Virus record (IMG/VR): IMGVR_UViG_3300025101_000148
Coordinates: 1 to 26,488 of that record
Reading direction: 5' to 3' (one strand)
Length of the DNA: 26,488 nt
DNA from: a virus
The notes below the pieces were generated by a model. That model had not been told where the DNA came from and made no database searches. It saw only the letters and a list, made by a program, of their open reading frames with translations. Below, piece by piece: positions 1 to 7,334 of the stretch. Made by a program: the position numbers and the translations under genes. Each line of letters opens with the position of its first letter. Positions within the stretch are counted from its first letter, which is position 1.

Positions 1-111
1 CACACGTCACTGAGTTTTTCACCAACAAAAAATCCTAATACAGACCAACCAAATATTTATTCAGACTACGTATTGTCTTCAGATGAAACGGCTTGGGAAC
101 GTGTATACTAA
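1..111 (+). CDS. 3' end of an upstream gene (partial, unknown)
   Basis: The first frame is open from the window edge and ends at a TAA at 109-111, giving 36 residues that finish in DETAWERVY. The composition (rich in N, P, D, S and Y) looks like a real C-terminus rather than noise, but there is too little to name a family. It overlaps the next gene by 29 bases, which is longer than the other overlaps in this block, so either this fragment or the start chosen for the next gene may be wrong. Its start lies outside the window. Confidence 0.4.
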   Translation, partial: HTSLSFSPTKNPNTDQPNIYSDYVLSSDETAWERVY

Positions 112-478
112 TCTTTGGACAAGGGCTGAAGTCGTTGCATTTTTGCAACACTCATATAGTAAATTTGAATATAGAAATGTGGGTGTGATTGCACAGATTG
201 TGTATGAACTTCAGCCACCACGACTAGAGTTCAAAGATATATTTGAGTGGACTTGGGATGATGTAGATGATAGTTGGTGTGCAAACTTGTTGCATACTCT
301 TGAACAGCAGAAGAATGACTTTGGTTTTCAAGACTACATTGCACCACAAACCAAACCTATTAAAGGTAAGTATGTACCTTACACTAAGTTTAGATTTTCT
401 AAAGTGGCACGAAGAATTATTAATGATGCACCCACACTTAGAAAAGATTTGCTTATGAGGTACTTGCCTTTAAGTTAA
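83..478 (+). CDS. Hypothetical protein, 131 aa
   Basis: I do not recognise this family. The protein is soluble-looking, with an aromatic and acidic centre (FEWTWDDVDDSW at about residues 53-64) and a basic C-terminal third (KFRFSKVARR at about 102-111). No membrane segment, signal peptide or cysteine cluster is seen. The ATG at 83 has no clear ribosome binding site and overlaps the preceding open frame; a GTG at 101 is an alternative. It lies directly upstream of the primase, separated by 42 bases that contain a putative leader, so it may end one transcript or be an early gene of the replication block. No function is assigned. Confidence 0.65.
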   Translation: MKRLGNVYTNLWTRAEVVAFLQHSYSKFEYRNVGVIAQIVYELQPPRLEFKDIFEWTWDDVDDSWCANLLHTLEQQKNDFGFQDYIAPQTKPIKGKYVPYTKFRFSKVARRIINDAPTLRKDLLMRYLPLS

Positions 479-484
479 AAATAT

Positions 485-520
485 GATATTAACTCTGTTA
501 ACAGAAAGGATGTTAAACAA
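485..520 (+). promoter_or_regulatory. Putative leader/RBS region before primase
   Basis: This short non-coding stretch contains the perfect inverted repeat TTAAC-TCT-GTTAA (489-501) and an AGAAAGGA ribosome binding site (503-510), 10 bases before the ATG at 521. The order GATAT, TAACT, TTAACAGAA, GGA recurs before the SSB gene at 4982-5017, and both genes then begin with ATGAATATAGAT. The repetition suggests a shared promoter, operator or translation leader. Which of these it is cannot be told from sequence alone. Confidence 0.35.
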
Positions 521-1312
521 ATGAATATAGATGATATATTAAGAGATGTAGATGTATCTACAGGTTCTACAAAAAGAATGGACTGCCATTTCTGTGGTGG
601 TAAAAATACTTTCACTATTACTAATAGTATGGGTTCTATATTATTTAACTGTTACAAAGCTAGTTGTTCTGTTAGTGGTAACAGAAGAGTGAACCTAACA
701 GTAGATGAAATAAAAAACATAAAACAACCTACTGTTGAGGATAAGTTTGTGCTTCCTGAACATATTGTACCTATCCGTGAAGAGATATTTCATAACCCTA
801 TTGGTGGACTATCGTGGAAAGAGAAGATATGGAAAGACCATTGCCTGCATGATGTTAAAGAAGACAGGGCTGTGTTCTTAATAAAAGATAGTGAGAAGGG
901 TGTAGTTGTAGATGCAATTGGTGCATCCACAGATAAACGATTACCTAAGTGGAAAAGATACGGTAGTAGCAGACATCCTTTCGTATCTTGGAATGGTAAG
1001 TCAGGAGATGGTGGTGACAATAGTTGTGTGCTTGTAGAGGATTGCTATAGTGCTTGTACTGTAGCTAATCATGGCATAACAGGTGTCGCATTGCTTGGTA
1101 CAAATTTATTAGACGAGCATAAAAGATTTATATGCCATAACTTTGACACAGTTGTAGTTGCACTAGACCCTGATGCACTGCAAAAAACATTACAGATAAG
1201 AAAAGAGTTGCAAAGTTGGGTACGTACTGCTAAGGTACTGCGTTTAACAGATGACTTAAAGTATGAAGAAGAAATAGATATTAATAATTTAAAGGAGATG
1301 ATATGGAACTAG
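521..1312 (+). CDS. DNA primase, zinc ribbon plus TOPRIM (stand-alone)
   Basis: This gene probably makes RNA primers for lagging-strand synthesis at the phage fork. The 263-residue protein starts with a zinc ribbon (CHFC at 22-25, C44 and C49), used by primases to read the template trinucleotide. The TOPRIM core follows: VLVEDCYSA places the metal-binding acid at E173, and VVVALDPDA gives the D216xD218 pair. It is close to the primase half of T7 gp4 in arrangement, but here it ends before the helicase, which is a separate overlapping gene. The primase stop (TAG, 1310-1312) lies 10 bases inside the helicase gene, so the two are translationally coupled. An AGAAAGGA site supports the ATG at 521. 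Confidence 0.88.
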   Translation: MNIDDILRDVDVSTGSTKRMDCHFCGGKNTFTITNSMGSILFNCYKASCSVSGNRRVNLTVDEIKNIKQPTVEDKFVLPEHIVPIREEIFHNPIGGLSWKEKIWKDHCLHDVKEDRAVFLIKDSEKGVVVDAIGASTDKRLPKWKRYGSSRHPFVSWNGKSGDGGDNSCVLVEDCYSACTVANHGITGVALLGTNLLDEHKRFICHNFDTVVVALDPDALQKTLQIRKELQSWVRTAKVLRLTDDLKYEEEIDINNLKEMIWN

Positions 1313-2526
1313 CACTATTAAGAAGTTTAATGAACAAGAAGTTCTACGAGGATCATCGTGGAGCAAGGTGTCCTAACAGATTATTTAGTAAGGATGCACA
1401 AAAGATAAAGTCTGTTATAGACAAAGCTATGCAGAGATATGAGAGAACGGTGACACCTGATGAAGTGCAGGCACTGTTTCTTTCTAGTAATCCTAGTATG
1501 ACTACAGCACAGAAGAATGCGTATGGTGCTATGTTCAGACAGGTTAAGAGTGAGAAACCTATGGGTGATGATGTAGCACAAGAGGTATTGTCTAAGTTAT
1601 TTCAGCAGGTGATAGGAGAGGACATTGCAAACTTAGGATTTGATTATGTTAATGGTACACAGAGTTCTCTAGAACCTTTGCGTAAAATGTTAGAGCAGTA
1701 TGGAGATGACTTCACACCTACCTTAAACATAGAGTGGGATGACATCAGCATAGAAAACCTACTAGATAAGAATGACCTTGAAGCAAGGTGGACATTCAAC
1801 ATACCTACATTATGTAGGAAGATTGAGGGTATCAACGCAGGACATCTTATTGAGGTGGGTGCAAGACCCAACACAGGTAAGACATCATTCCATGCTAGTC
1901 TCATAGCAGGTCCGGGTGGGTTTGCATCACAAGGTGCTAAGTGTATTATCCTATGTAATGAAGAAGGCTATCACAGGGTAGGTGCAAGGTATCTTACAGC
2001 AGGTACAGGTATGAACTTACACGAGGTGAAAGCTAATATGCAAAGAGCTAATGAGATATATGCACCCTTGCGTAAGAATATATTTATTAAGGATACAACA
2101 GGACTTGATATGGGTTGGGTTGAGTCAGCAGTCAAGAAGTCTAAACCTGATATAGTTGTACTTGATATGGGTGATAAGTTTGCCACCTACAAAGGACATG
2201 CTAGACCTGATGAAGCACTCAAAGCCTGTGCCATACACGCTAGACAGATAGCAAAGCAATATAACTGTGCTATATTATATATGTCTCAGCTAAGTGCAGA
2301 AGCAGAGGGCAAGGTTATACTTAATCAGAGTATGATGGAAGGGTCACGTACAGGTAAAGCAGCTGAAGCTGATTTAATGATACTGATAGCAAAGAACCCA
2401 CAAGTAGAAGGACAAGACGAAGAGGATGCACAAAGACATCTTAACATTGTCAAGAATAAATTATCAGGTTGGCACGGTAGTGTACACTGTGAGCTAGATT
2501 ATTTATTAGCTAGGTACAACGCATGA
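1303..2526 (+). CDS. Replicative DNA helicase, DnaB/T7 gp4 C-terminal type
   Basis: This is probably the hexameric RecA-fold helicase that unwinds DNA at the fork and recruits the primase encoded just upstream. In the 407-residue protein the Walker A motif is GARPNTGKTS at 186-195 (K193, T194). A probable catalytic glutamate follows in CNEE (about E220). Walker B is DIVVLDMGD at 283-291, which is unlike the usual bacterial DnaB form. The sensor motif is YMSQLS (Q329), and GSRTGKAAEADLM at 347-359 fits the H4 loop. The first 150 residues have no zinc ribbon and presumably form the linker or primase contact region. An AAGGAG site at 1292-1297 supports the start inside the primase gene. The stop overlaps the next ATG by four bases (ATGA). 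Confidence 0.9.
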   Translation: MELALLRSLMNKKFYEDHRGARCPNRLFSKDAQKIKSVIDKAMQRYERTVTPDEVQALFLSSNPSMTTAQKNAYGAMFRQVKSEKPMGDDVAQEVLSKLFQQVIGEDIANLGFDYVNGTQSSLEPLRKMLEQYGDDFTPTLNIEWDDISIENLLDKNDLEARWTFNIPTLCRKIEGINAGHLIEVGARPNTGKTSFHASLIAGPGGFASQGAKCIILCNEEGYHRVGARYLTAGTGMNLHEVKANMQRANEIYAPLRKNIFIKDTTGLDMGWVESAVKKSKPDIVVLDMGDKFATYKGHARPDEALKACAIHARQIAKQYNCAILYMSQLSAEAEGKVILNQSMMEGSRTGKAAEADLMILIAKNPQVEGQDEEDAQRHLNIVKNKLSGWHGSVHCELDYLLARYNA

Positions 2527-2960
2527 GAGATTTATTTGGAAACAAAATAAAAGAAAAGGTTGTTATTAAAGATACCTTGGTATGCATTAAATGCAATACA
2601 CAACAACCCATAGATCAGTTCAGTGCGATGAACTATGCTAGTGATAAACCTACAGAAATTAAAAGAACATGCAGAACTTGCATGAGAAATCAATCTAGCT
2701 TGGTCAAGAAACTAAAACAGCAACACCCATACCCTGCTGATGATTACAAATGTCCTATATGCGACAGAGATATAGAAGAGATAGGCAAGTATAATCAACC
2801 ACGTCTACAGAATTGGGTGTTAGACCACTGTCACGACACAGGTACATTTAGAGGTTGGTTATGTCATCATTGTAACGTAGGTTTAGGTGGGTTCAAAGAT
2901 AGCTTGACAAGACTTAAAAAAGCTGTCATATATATGACTAAACATAAGGAGAGTTTATGA
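2523..2960 (+). CDS. Recombination endonuclease VII-like HNH nuclease
   Basis: The protein (145 aa) carries the endonuclease VII signature: a CPIC zinc pair at 77-80, then LDHCHDTGTFRGWLCHHCN (100-118), with D101, H102 and H104 as the likely active site, C114/C117 completing the zinc site and N118 following. In T4 this family cuts Holliday junctions, Y-branches and mismatches before packaging. An extra CxxC...CxxC finger (C21, C24, C50, C53) sits at the N-terminus and may add DNA binding. The gene overlaps the helicase and the polymerase by ATGA on each side, which places it firmly in the replication operon. A stand-alone HNH homing enzyme is the alternative, but the full Endo VII pattern argues against it. 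Confidence 0.85.
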   Translation: MRDLFGNKIKEKVVIKDTLVCIKCNTQQPIDQFSAMNYASDKPTEIKRTCRTCMRNQSSLVKKLKQQHPYPADDYKCPICDRDIEEIGKYNQPRLQNWVLDHCHDTGTFRGWLCHHCNVGLGGFKDSLTRLKKAVIYMTKHKESL

Positions 2961-4981
2961 AGATAACAATTGACGTAGAGAATACAGTTCAAACTCGTGA
3001 GGGTAAACTACATCTTGACCCTTTTGAAGAGAGGAATGAACTAGTAATGGTAGGCATACTTACAGAGAAAGGTGATGAGTATCTGTATAGAATGAATGAA
3101 GAAAATGTTTACGATAAAATACAATCACTACTTGATGAAGCAACCGTGTTGATTGGACACAATATTGTTCACGATTTAATGTGGTTGTGGGAGTCTAGTT
3201 TTAAATATGAAGGAGATGTGTTTGATACTATGTTAGGAGAGTACATACTACAAGAAGGACAGAAGCAACCTCTTACACTAGAGCTATGTGCAGAAAGATA
3301 TGACCTTGACACAAAGAAACAAGACACATTAAAAGAATACTTTAAGAAAGGTTATAGTGTGGCAGACATACCACCTGATGAGTTATCAGAGTATCTGTCA
3401 GCAGACTTACACGCAACACAGGAGTTATCAAATGAAATATACAAGAAGCTACAGTCACCACAATATGAACATCTTTTGGACACTGTTACTCTTACTAATA
3501 GTGTTGCCCTTTGTTTGGCTAGGATTTATCGTGTTGGTTTTAGTGTTGACGTTGATGGTCTTGATGAGGTACGTAAGTTATTTACTCAAGAGAAGAGAGA
3601 GATAGAGACAGAGCTAAACAAAGAGACTAGATATTTTATGGGTGACACACCTGTAAATTTAAATAGTCCTGAGCAACTGTCGTGGTTAATATATTCTAGA
3701 AAACCTATAGACAAACACGATTGGGTTATGACATTCAATTCTCACATGCCAAAAGATGAGTTTCGTTTAGCTATAAATAGCAAGGCAGAGATACTTAGAA
3801 AGACTAAGGCAGAACAGTGCCACGTGTGTCACGGACACGGAAAGATTAGAAAGACTAGAAAGGATGGTACACCCTATGCAAACGAGAACAGATGTATAGA
3901 ATGTGACGCACTAGGATATAAGTTTATTCCTACATCTGAGTTAGCAGGTATGGGTTTTACACCACCGACTGCTAAGTGGATATCAGCTAATGGATTTACT
4001 ACAAGTAAGAACAGTCTTCAATACTTAAAGTCCGTTGCTCGTCAAAAGAATATGGACAGAGCAGAAAACTTCTTAGAAAAAGTAATTAGACTATCAGCTT
4101 TAGATAGCTACCTCTCTTCATTCGTTGAGGGCATAGCATCTAACATCAAGTCTGACGGAAAGCTACACGTTAGATTATTACAACACCGTACAGCGACAGG
4201 TAGGTTTAGTGGAGCAGACCCCAACATGCAGAATATGCCAAGAGGTGGCACGTTTCCTGTTAAGCGTGTGTTTGTTTCACGATGGGAAGGTGGCAAGATA
4301 CTTGAAGCAGACTTTGCTCAACTAGAGTTTAGAACTGCTGCATATTTGTCACAGGATGAAGTAGCAATGAAGGAGATAAACAATGGGTTTGACGTACATA
4401 ACTACACTGCCAAAGTTATTACTGAAGGTGGTCAAAAGATTAGTAGGCAAGAAGCGAAAGCACACACGTTCGCACCACTCTACGGAGCTACAGGGTTTGG
4501 GAGGTCGCCTGCTGAAGCAACGTATTATAGACAGTTCACGGAAAAGTACAAAGGAATCGCATCTTGGCATGCCAGATTGGCTACGGAAGCTCTGAATGAT
4601 GGCAGAATAAAGACACCATCAGGTAGGTCATTTGCTTTTCCTGATGTGCAGAGAAGGTTTAATGGTTCACCTACACACTTTACACAGATAAAGAACTTTC
4701 CTGTGCAGAGCTTTGCGACAGCAGATATAGTTCCTATAACTCTATTAGATATAGAGAAACAACTACACAGTATGCAGTCATGCATAGTTAATACAGTACA
4801 TGATAGTATTGTAATAGATGTACACCCTGACGAGGTTGAATCAGTTCTTGGTGTAATAAAAAATACTAATGATAGATTGAAAATAATTGTTGACAAACAG
4901 TTTAAAATAGATTTAAATGTACCATTAGTATTAGAAGCAAAAATAGGTAATAATTGGCTTGACACGAAGGATGTTAGCTGA
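2957..4981 (+). CDS. DNA polymerase, family A, with inserted DnaJ-type zinc finger
   Basis: This is the replicative polymerase of the phage, with proofreading. The 674-residue protein begins with a 3'-5' exonuclease domain: DVE (D6, E8), IGHNIVHDL (D73) and YLSAD (Y146, D150). The thumb starts near 175 and contains NLNSPEQL (234-241). An insertion of about 100 residues then holds CHVCHGHG (288-295) and CIECDALG (313-320), a DnaJ-like zinc site. The polymerase core follows: TATGRFSGADPNMQNMP (412-428), motif A LEADFAQLEFR (D452), motif B with R497-K501-F505-Y509-G510, and motif C VHDS (H615, D616). F505 sits at the position of E. coli Pol I F762. No 5'-nuclease domain is present. The zinc insertion matches the polymerase I recall for HMO-2011-type marine podoviruses. 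Confidence 0.95.
   Translation: MKITIDVENTVQTREGKLHLDPFEERNELVMVGILTEKGDEYLYRMNEENVYDKIQSLLDEATVLIGHNIVHDLMWLWESSFKYEGDVFDTMLGEYILQEGQKQPLTLELCAERYDLDTKKQDTLKEYFKKGYSVADIPPDELSEYLSADLHATQELSNEIYKKLQSPQYEHLLDTVTLTNSVALCLARIYRVGFSVDVDGLDEVRKLFTQEKREIETELNKETRYFMGDTPVNLNSPEQLSWLIYSRKPIDKHDWVMTFNSHMPKDEFRLAINSKAEILRKTKAEQCHVCHGHGKIRKTRKDGTPYANENRCIECDALGYKFIPTSELAGMGFTPPTAKWISANGFTTSKNSLQYLKSVARQKNMDRAENFLEKVIRLSALDSYLSSFVEGIASNIKSDGKLHVRLLQHRTATGRFSGADPNMQNMPRGGTFPVKRVFVSRWEGGKILEADFAQLEFRTAAYLSQDEVAMKEINNGFDVHNYTAKVITEGGQKISRQEAKAHTFAPLYGATGFGRSPAEATYYRQFTEKYKGIASWHARLATEALNDGRIKTPSGRSFAFPDVQRRFNGSPTHFTQIKNFPVQSFATADIVPITLLDIEKQLHSMQSCIVNTVHDSIVIDVHPDEVESVLGVIKNTNDRLKIIVDKQFKIDLNVPLVLEAKIGNNWLDTKDVS
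3818..3916 (+). other. DnaJ-type CxxCxGxG zinc finger inside DNA polymerase
   Basis: This segment encodes CHVCHGHG, a 17-residue basic loop, and CIECDALG. The two halves give four cysteines with the spacing of one zinc site of the DnaJ cysteine-rich domain; DnaJ itself has four such repeats and two sites. It lies in the thumb just after the NLNSPEQL helix. From memory, the thioredoxin-binding insertion of T7 gp5 lies just before the equivalent FNPSS element, so the two insertions occupy neighbouring but different places. A role in processivity or partner binding is inference. Confidence 0.85.
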
Positions 4982-5017
4982 TATAACTAGAACACTTAAC
5001 AGAAGGAGTTTATATAT
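4982..5017 (+). promoter_or_regulatory. Putative leader/RBS region before SSB gene
   Basis: The 36 bases between polymerase and SSB contain TTAACAGAAGGAG (4996-5008), a strong ribosome binding site nine bases before the ATG. Upstream sits TAACT, preceded by GATA that starts in the last bases of the polymerase gene. The layout repeats that before the primase, but the inverted repeat present there is missing here. SSB is needed in large amounts, so a separate promoter or strong translation signal is reasonable. Confidence 0.35.
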
Positions 5018-5902
5018 ATGAATATAGATACAAATAACTTTGCCGATATGGCACAGAAGATGGGGATGGGAGTAGACCTAACCCAAAAGAAACAGACAGC
5101 ACAACTTGCTCGTCTTAAAATACAACACTCACCGATTATGGGTGAGGTTGAAGTCAAGGGTAAAAAAACACAGGCTGCCATAGTCAATGGTGGTTCTTAT
5201 AAGATAGATGACTTATCTAGTGAGAGTGTATTTTATTCTGACGATGTTACAATCAGACCTTATGTACAGAGATTTATGTATAAGAAGTTTGTCAAACCTG
5301 AATCAGGTAAAGGCTTTTATGTCAAGACTATTATGGCAGATAACTTAAATGTTGACCTCAAGGATAACACAGGTGGGTTTAACTGTGGAAAGCCTGCAGG
5401 TTTTGTGAAGGATTACCAAGCATTACCTGTCAAGACAAAGGAACTCTTGAAGAGTATCAAGAGAGTAAGAGTATTGATTGGAACTCTATCAGCAGGTTCA
5501 GTATTGGATGCTGATGGTAATGATGCAATGGAGATTGGAAACTTACCATTCATATGGGAAGTAGACAACAGAGATGCATTTAAAATAATGGGCGAACCCA
5601 TAGCCAAGATTGGTAGTAGAAAGCACCTACCTGTACAATACACAATAGGACTAGGTTCTGAAGAAAGAAAGTTGCCTAACGGTAACTCCTACTACCTACC
5701 TACTGCATCCTTAAACTCAGATGTATTAGACGTAGATGATGGCACACAAGATCACTTCTCTGATTTTATGCAATGGATTGAGAACTATAACTCATACATA
5801 TTCAATGCATGGAATGAGAAAGCGAAGCCTGCAGATATGTCTACATCTGATAAGGATGTAGTTAAGAACCTTGTTGATGTTGAAGATGAGATACCTTTTT
5901 AA
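5018..5902 (+). CDS. Probable single-stranded DNA-binding protein
   Basis: No family was recognised along the body of this 294-residue protein, but its end, DVEDEIPF, is almost the conserved C-terminal tip of bacterial SSB (DDDIPF in E. coli), which docks partner enzymes. A charged, flexible stretch (about 270-285) precedes the tip, as in SSB. The body is mixed beta-type with basic and aromatic residues (for example RPYVQRFMYKKF at 80-91), consistent with an OB-like DNA-binding core. It lies between polymerase and exonuclease, the place where T7-like phages keep SSB and nuclease genes. The stop is joined to the exonuclease start by TAATG. The call rests mainly on the tail and the position. 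Confidence 0.65.
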   Translation: MNIDTNNFADMAQKMGMGVDLTQKKQTAQLARLKIQHSPIMGEVEVKGKKTQAAIVNGGSYKIDDLSSESVFYSDDVTIRPYVQRFMYKKFVKPESGKGFYVKTIMADNLNVDLKDNTGGFNCGKPAGFVKDYQALPVKTKELLKSIKRVRVLIGTLSAGSVLDADGNDAMEIGNLPFIWEVDNRDAFKIMGEPIAKIGSRKHLPVQYTIGLGSEERKLPNGNSYYLPTASLNSDVLDVDDGTQDHFSDFMQWIENYNSYIFNAWNEKAKPADMSTSDKDVVKNLVDVEDEIPF

Positions 5903-6645
5903 TGAAGAAGAATAATCCATTTGAGGTACACAACATTGACTACCTATCGCCTAGCAGCATGAATACCTACATAAGCGATGTGCCTATGTGGGTAGCTAGG
6001 TATTTGTTTGGTGTTAAATCAGGCAGTGGAGCAGGTGCAGTCAGAGGTATAGTGCAAGAGTCTGTCTTAGCAGATAAATATAAGACAGGAAAGTTTGACT
6101 TTGATTCTTTGGAAGTAAAATATATAGACACTTGCATTGAATTTAAACTTGACCTTGAAGATGTCAAGATAGAAAAAGAAAAGAAACTTTTAAAAAACTT
6201 TGGCAAAATTATTGATGACAACTTTGACTACACTGACCTGCAAGACTACCAAGAAAGAGTAGAAGTAGAACTAGAAGATATGCCTATACCTGTTATGGGT
6301 TACATTGATTTTAGATTTAAAGATAAGATAGTAGATTTAAAAACAACAACACGCATGCCATCTAAACCAACTGAAGCACAGATGAGACAGATGGCTTTCT
6401 ATTCTATGGCATACCCTGATAATAGTGTGGACTTATTTTTTGCTACACCAAAAGATTATAAGAAGTTCACACTAGATAATTTATCTGTGTACAAAAAGCA
6501 ACTAAAGAAAGTAGCATTTAGTATACAGAAATTTTTGTCCGTCAGCAATGATAGACATGAGTTAGCTTCTTTAGTATACCCTAACTATGATTCATGGACT
6601 TGGGGTTATAAACTAAAACAAGAAGCAAAGAAAATATGGAGCTAA
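5902..6645 (+). CDS. PD-(D/E)XK exonuclease (RecB/Cas4-like)
   Basis: This is probably a 5'-3' DNA exonuclease for recombination and breakdown of host DNA, playing the part of T7 gp6 with a different fold. The 247-residue protein has the core motif order of RecB-type nucleases: an early LSPSSMNTYI (15-24), GYIDFRF with D136, then IVDLKTT with D145 and K147, and QMAFY (Q163, Y167) on the following helix. The usual early histidine is not obvious; GIVQE at 50-54 occupies the expected region. No iron-sulfur cysteine set is present, which separates it from typical Cas4. It starts within the SSB stop (TAATG), so its translation is coupled to SSB. Confidence 0.82.
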   Translation: MKKNNPFEVHNIDYLSPSSMNTYISDVPMWVARYLFGVKSGSGAGAVRGIVQESVLADKYKTGKFDFDSLEVKYIDTCIEFKLDLEDVKIEKEKKLLKNFGKIIDDNFDYTDLQDYQERVEVELEDMPIPVMGYIDFRFKDKIVDLKTTTRMPSKPTEAQMRQMAFYSMAYPDNSVDLFFATPKDYKKFTLDNLSVYKKQLKKVAFSIQKFLSVSNDRHELASLVYPNYDSWTWGYKLKQEAKKIWS

Positions 6646-6649
6646 ATAT

Positions 6650-6874
6650 ATGACAACAACAATTGAAGAACTAGGTGATATGATTAAAGAAAAAGAAAAA
6701 GAACTTATCGCAATGAAGAAAGAATATAGGGAGCGTAGAACAGAAGGGCTACGTGTAGCTATAGAGCAACGCAAAGAAGCAGAGAAGCTAGTGCGTGAAG
6801 AGATGAAGTCGTTAGGTTATCTAAGCAGAGACAACGATAACTACAACGGAACAATTCGTTGGTATAACTTCTAG
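6650..6874 (+). CDS. Small coiled-coil protein, 74 aa
   Basis: The family was not recognised. Residues 5-50 are almost wholly charged with a repeating hydrophobic pattern (for example IKEKEKELIAMKKEY), which predicts one long helix or coiled coil. The C-terminal 15 residues are rich in N, D, Y and W. It sits four bases after the exonuclease and two bases before endonuclease I, so it is part of the same operon and may be an accessory of one of these nucleases. That link is only positional. Confidence 0.65.
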   Translation: MTTTIEELGDMIKEKEKELIAMKKEYRERRTEGLRVAIEQRKEAEKLVREEMKSLGYLSRDNDNYNGTIRWYNF

Positions 6875-6876
6875 TT

Positions 6877-7332
6877 ATGTCAGCGTACAGTGCTAAACAT
6901 ATAGCACGAAAGAATGGGTATAGGAGTGGTTTGGAAGATGCTGTTGCCACTTACTTAAATAAGTTAAAGATAGTATTTACTTATGAAAAGGTAAAGATTG
7001 AGTGGGAAGACCTTGCATATCGCACCTATACTCCTGACTTTGTATTAAACAATGGAATAATAATTGAAACAAAAGGTATGTTCACAGCTTTAGATAGGCG
7101 AAAACATATAGCTATTAAGAAGCAACATCCTAAATTAGATATTCGTTTTGTGTTTACAAATAGTAAAAGAAAATTACGTAAAGGTGCAAAGTCTTCTTAT
7201 GCACAGTGGTGTATAAGATATGGGTTTAATTATTATGATAGAATTATACCTGAAGAATGGCTAAAAGAAAAAGGAAAAACATTAACAAAAACTTTTATTC
7301 CTTATAGGGGTAGAAAAATAAAAAGGAGTTAG
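6877..7332 (+). CDS. T7-like endonuclease I (Holliday junction resolvase)
   Basis: This enzyme resolves four-way junctions and branched replication DNA; in T7 the same enzyme also helps degrade host DNA. The 151-residue protein matches T7 gp3 in length and in its active-site layout: YRSGLED gives E20, YTPDFVL gives D54, and IIETKG gives E64 and K66, next to T7's E20, D55, E65 and K67. The region RKHIAIKKQHPKLDIRFVF (75-93) and the closing PEEWLKEKG are also typical. The C-terminus is strongly basic. The enzyme acts as a dimer in the family. A second, unrelated junction nuclease of the endonuclease VII type is encoded at 2523-2960. Confidence 0.93.
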   Translation: MSAYSAKHIARKNGYRSGLEDAVATYLNKLKIVFTYEKVKIEWEDLAYRTYTPDFVLNNGIIIETKGMFTALDRRKHIAIKKQHPKLDIRFVFTNSKRKLRKGAKSSYAQWCIRYGFNYYDRIIPEEWLKEKGKTLTKTFIPYRGRKIKRS

Positions 7333-7334
7333 AT

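Noticed and set aside
83-478. Remnant or part of a T7-like RNA polymerase
   Set aside because: No RNA polymerase motif or FAFA-type ending is present, and the length and composition do not fit.
489-501. TTAAC-TCT-GTTAA taken as a terminator hairpin
   Set aside because: A five-base A/T-rich stem is too weak and has no T-run. It is kept only as part of a putative leader or operator.
3357-3605. Open frame of 82 codons with a leucine-rich, membrane-like end inside the polymerase gene
   Set aside because: It lies wholly within a well-supported polymerase reading frame, has no ribosome binding site, and its hydrophobic look comes from shifted reading of the thumb region.
4525-4965. Antisense open frame of 146 codons opposite the polymerase palm
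   Set aside because: It is antisense to a strongly conserved domain that contains motif C, the composition is S/C/I-rich as expected of a shadow frame, and no operon context supports it.
5902-6645. Cas4 or a CRISPR-linked nuclease
   Set aside because: The iron-sulfur cysteines of Cas4 are missing and no CRISPR repeats or cas genes are present; the replication-operon context fits a phage recombination exonuclease.
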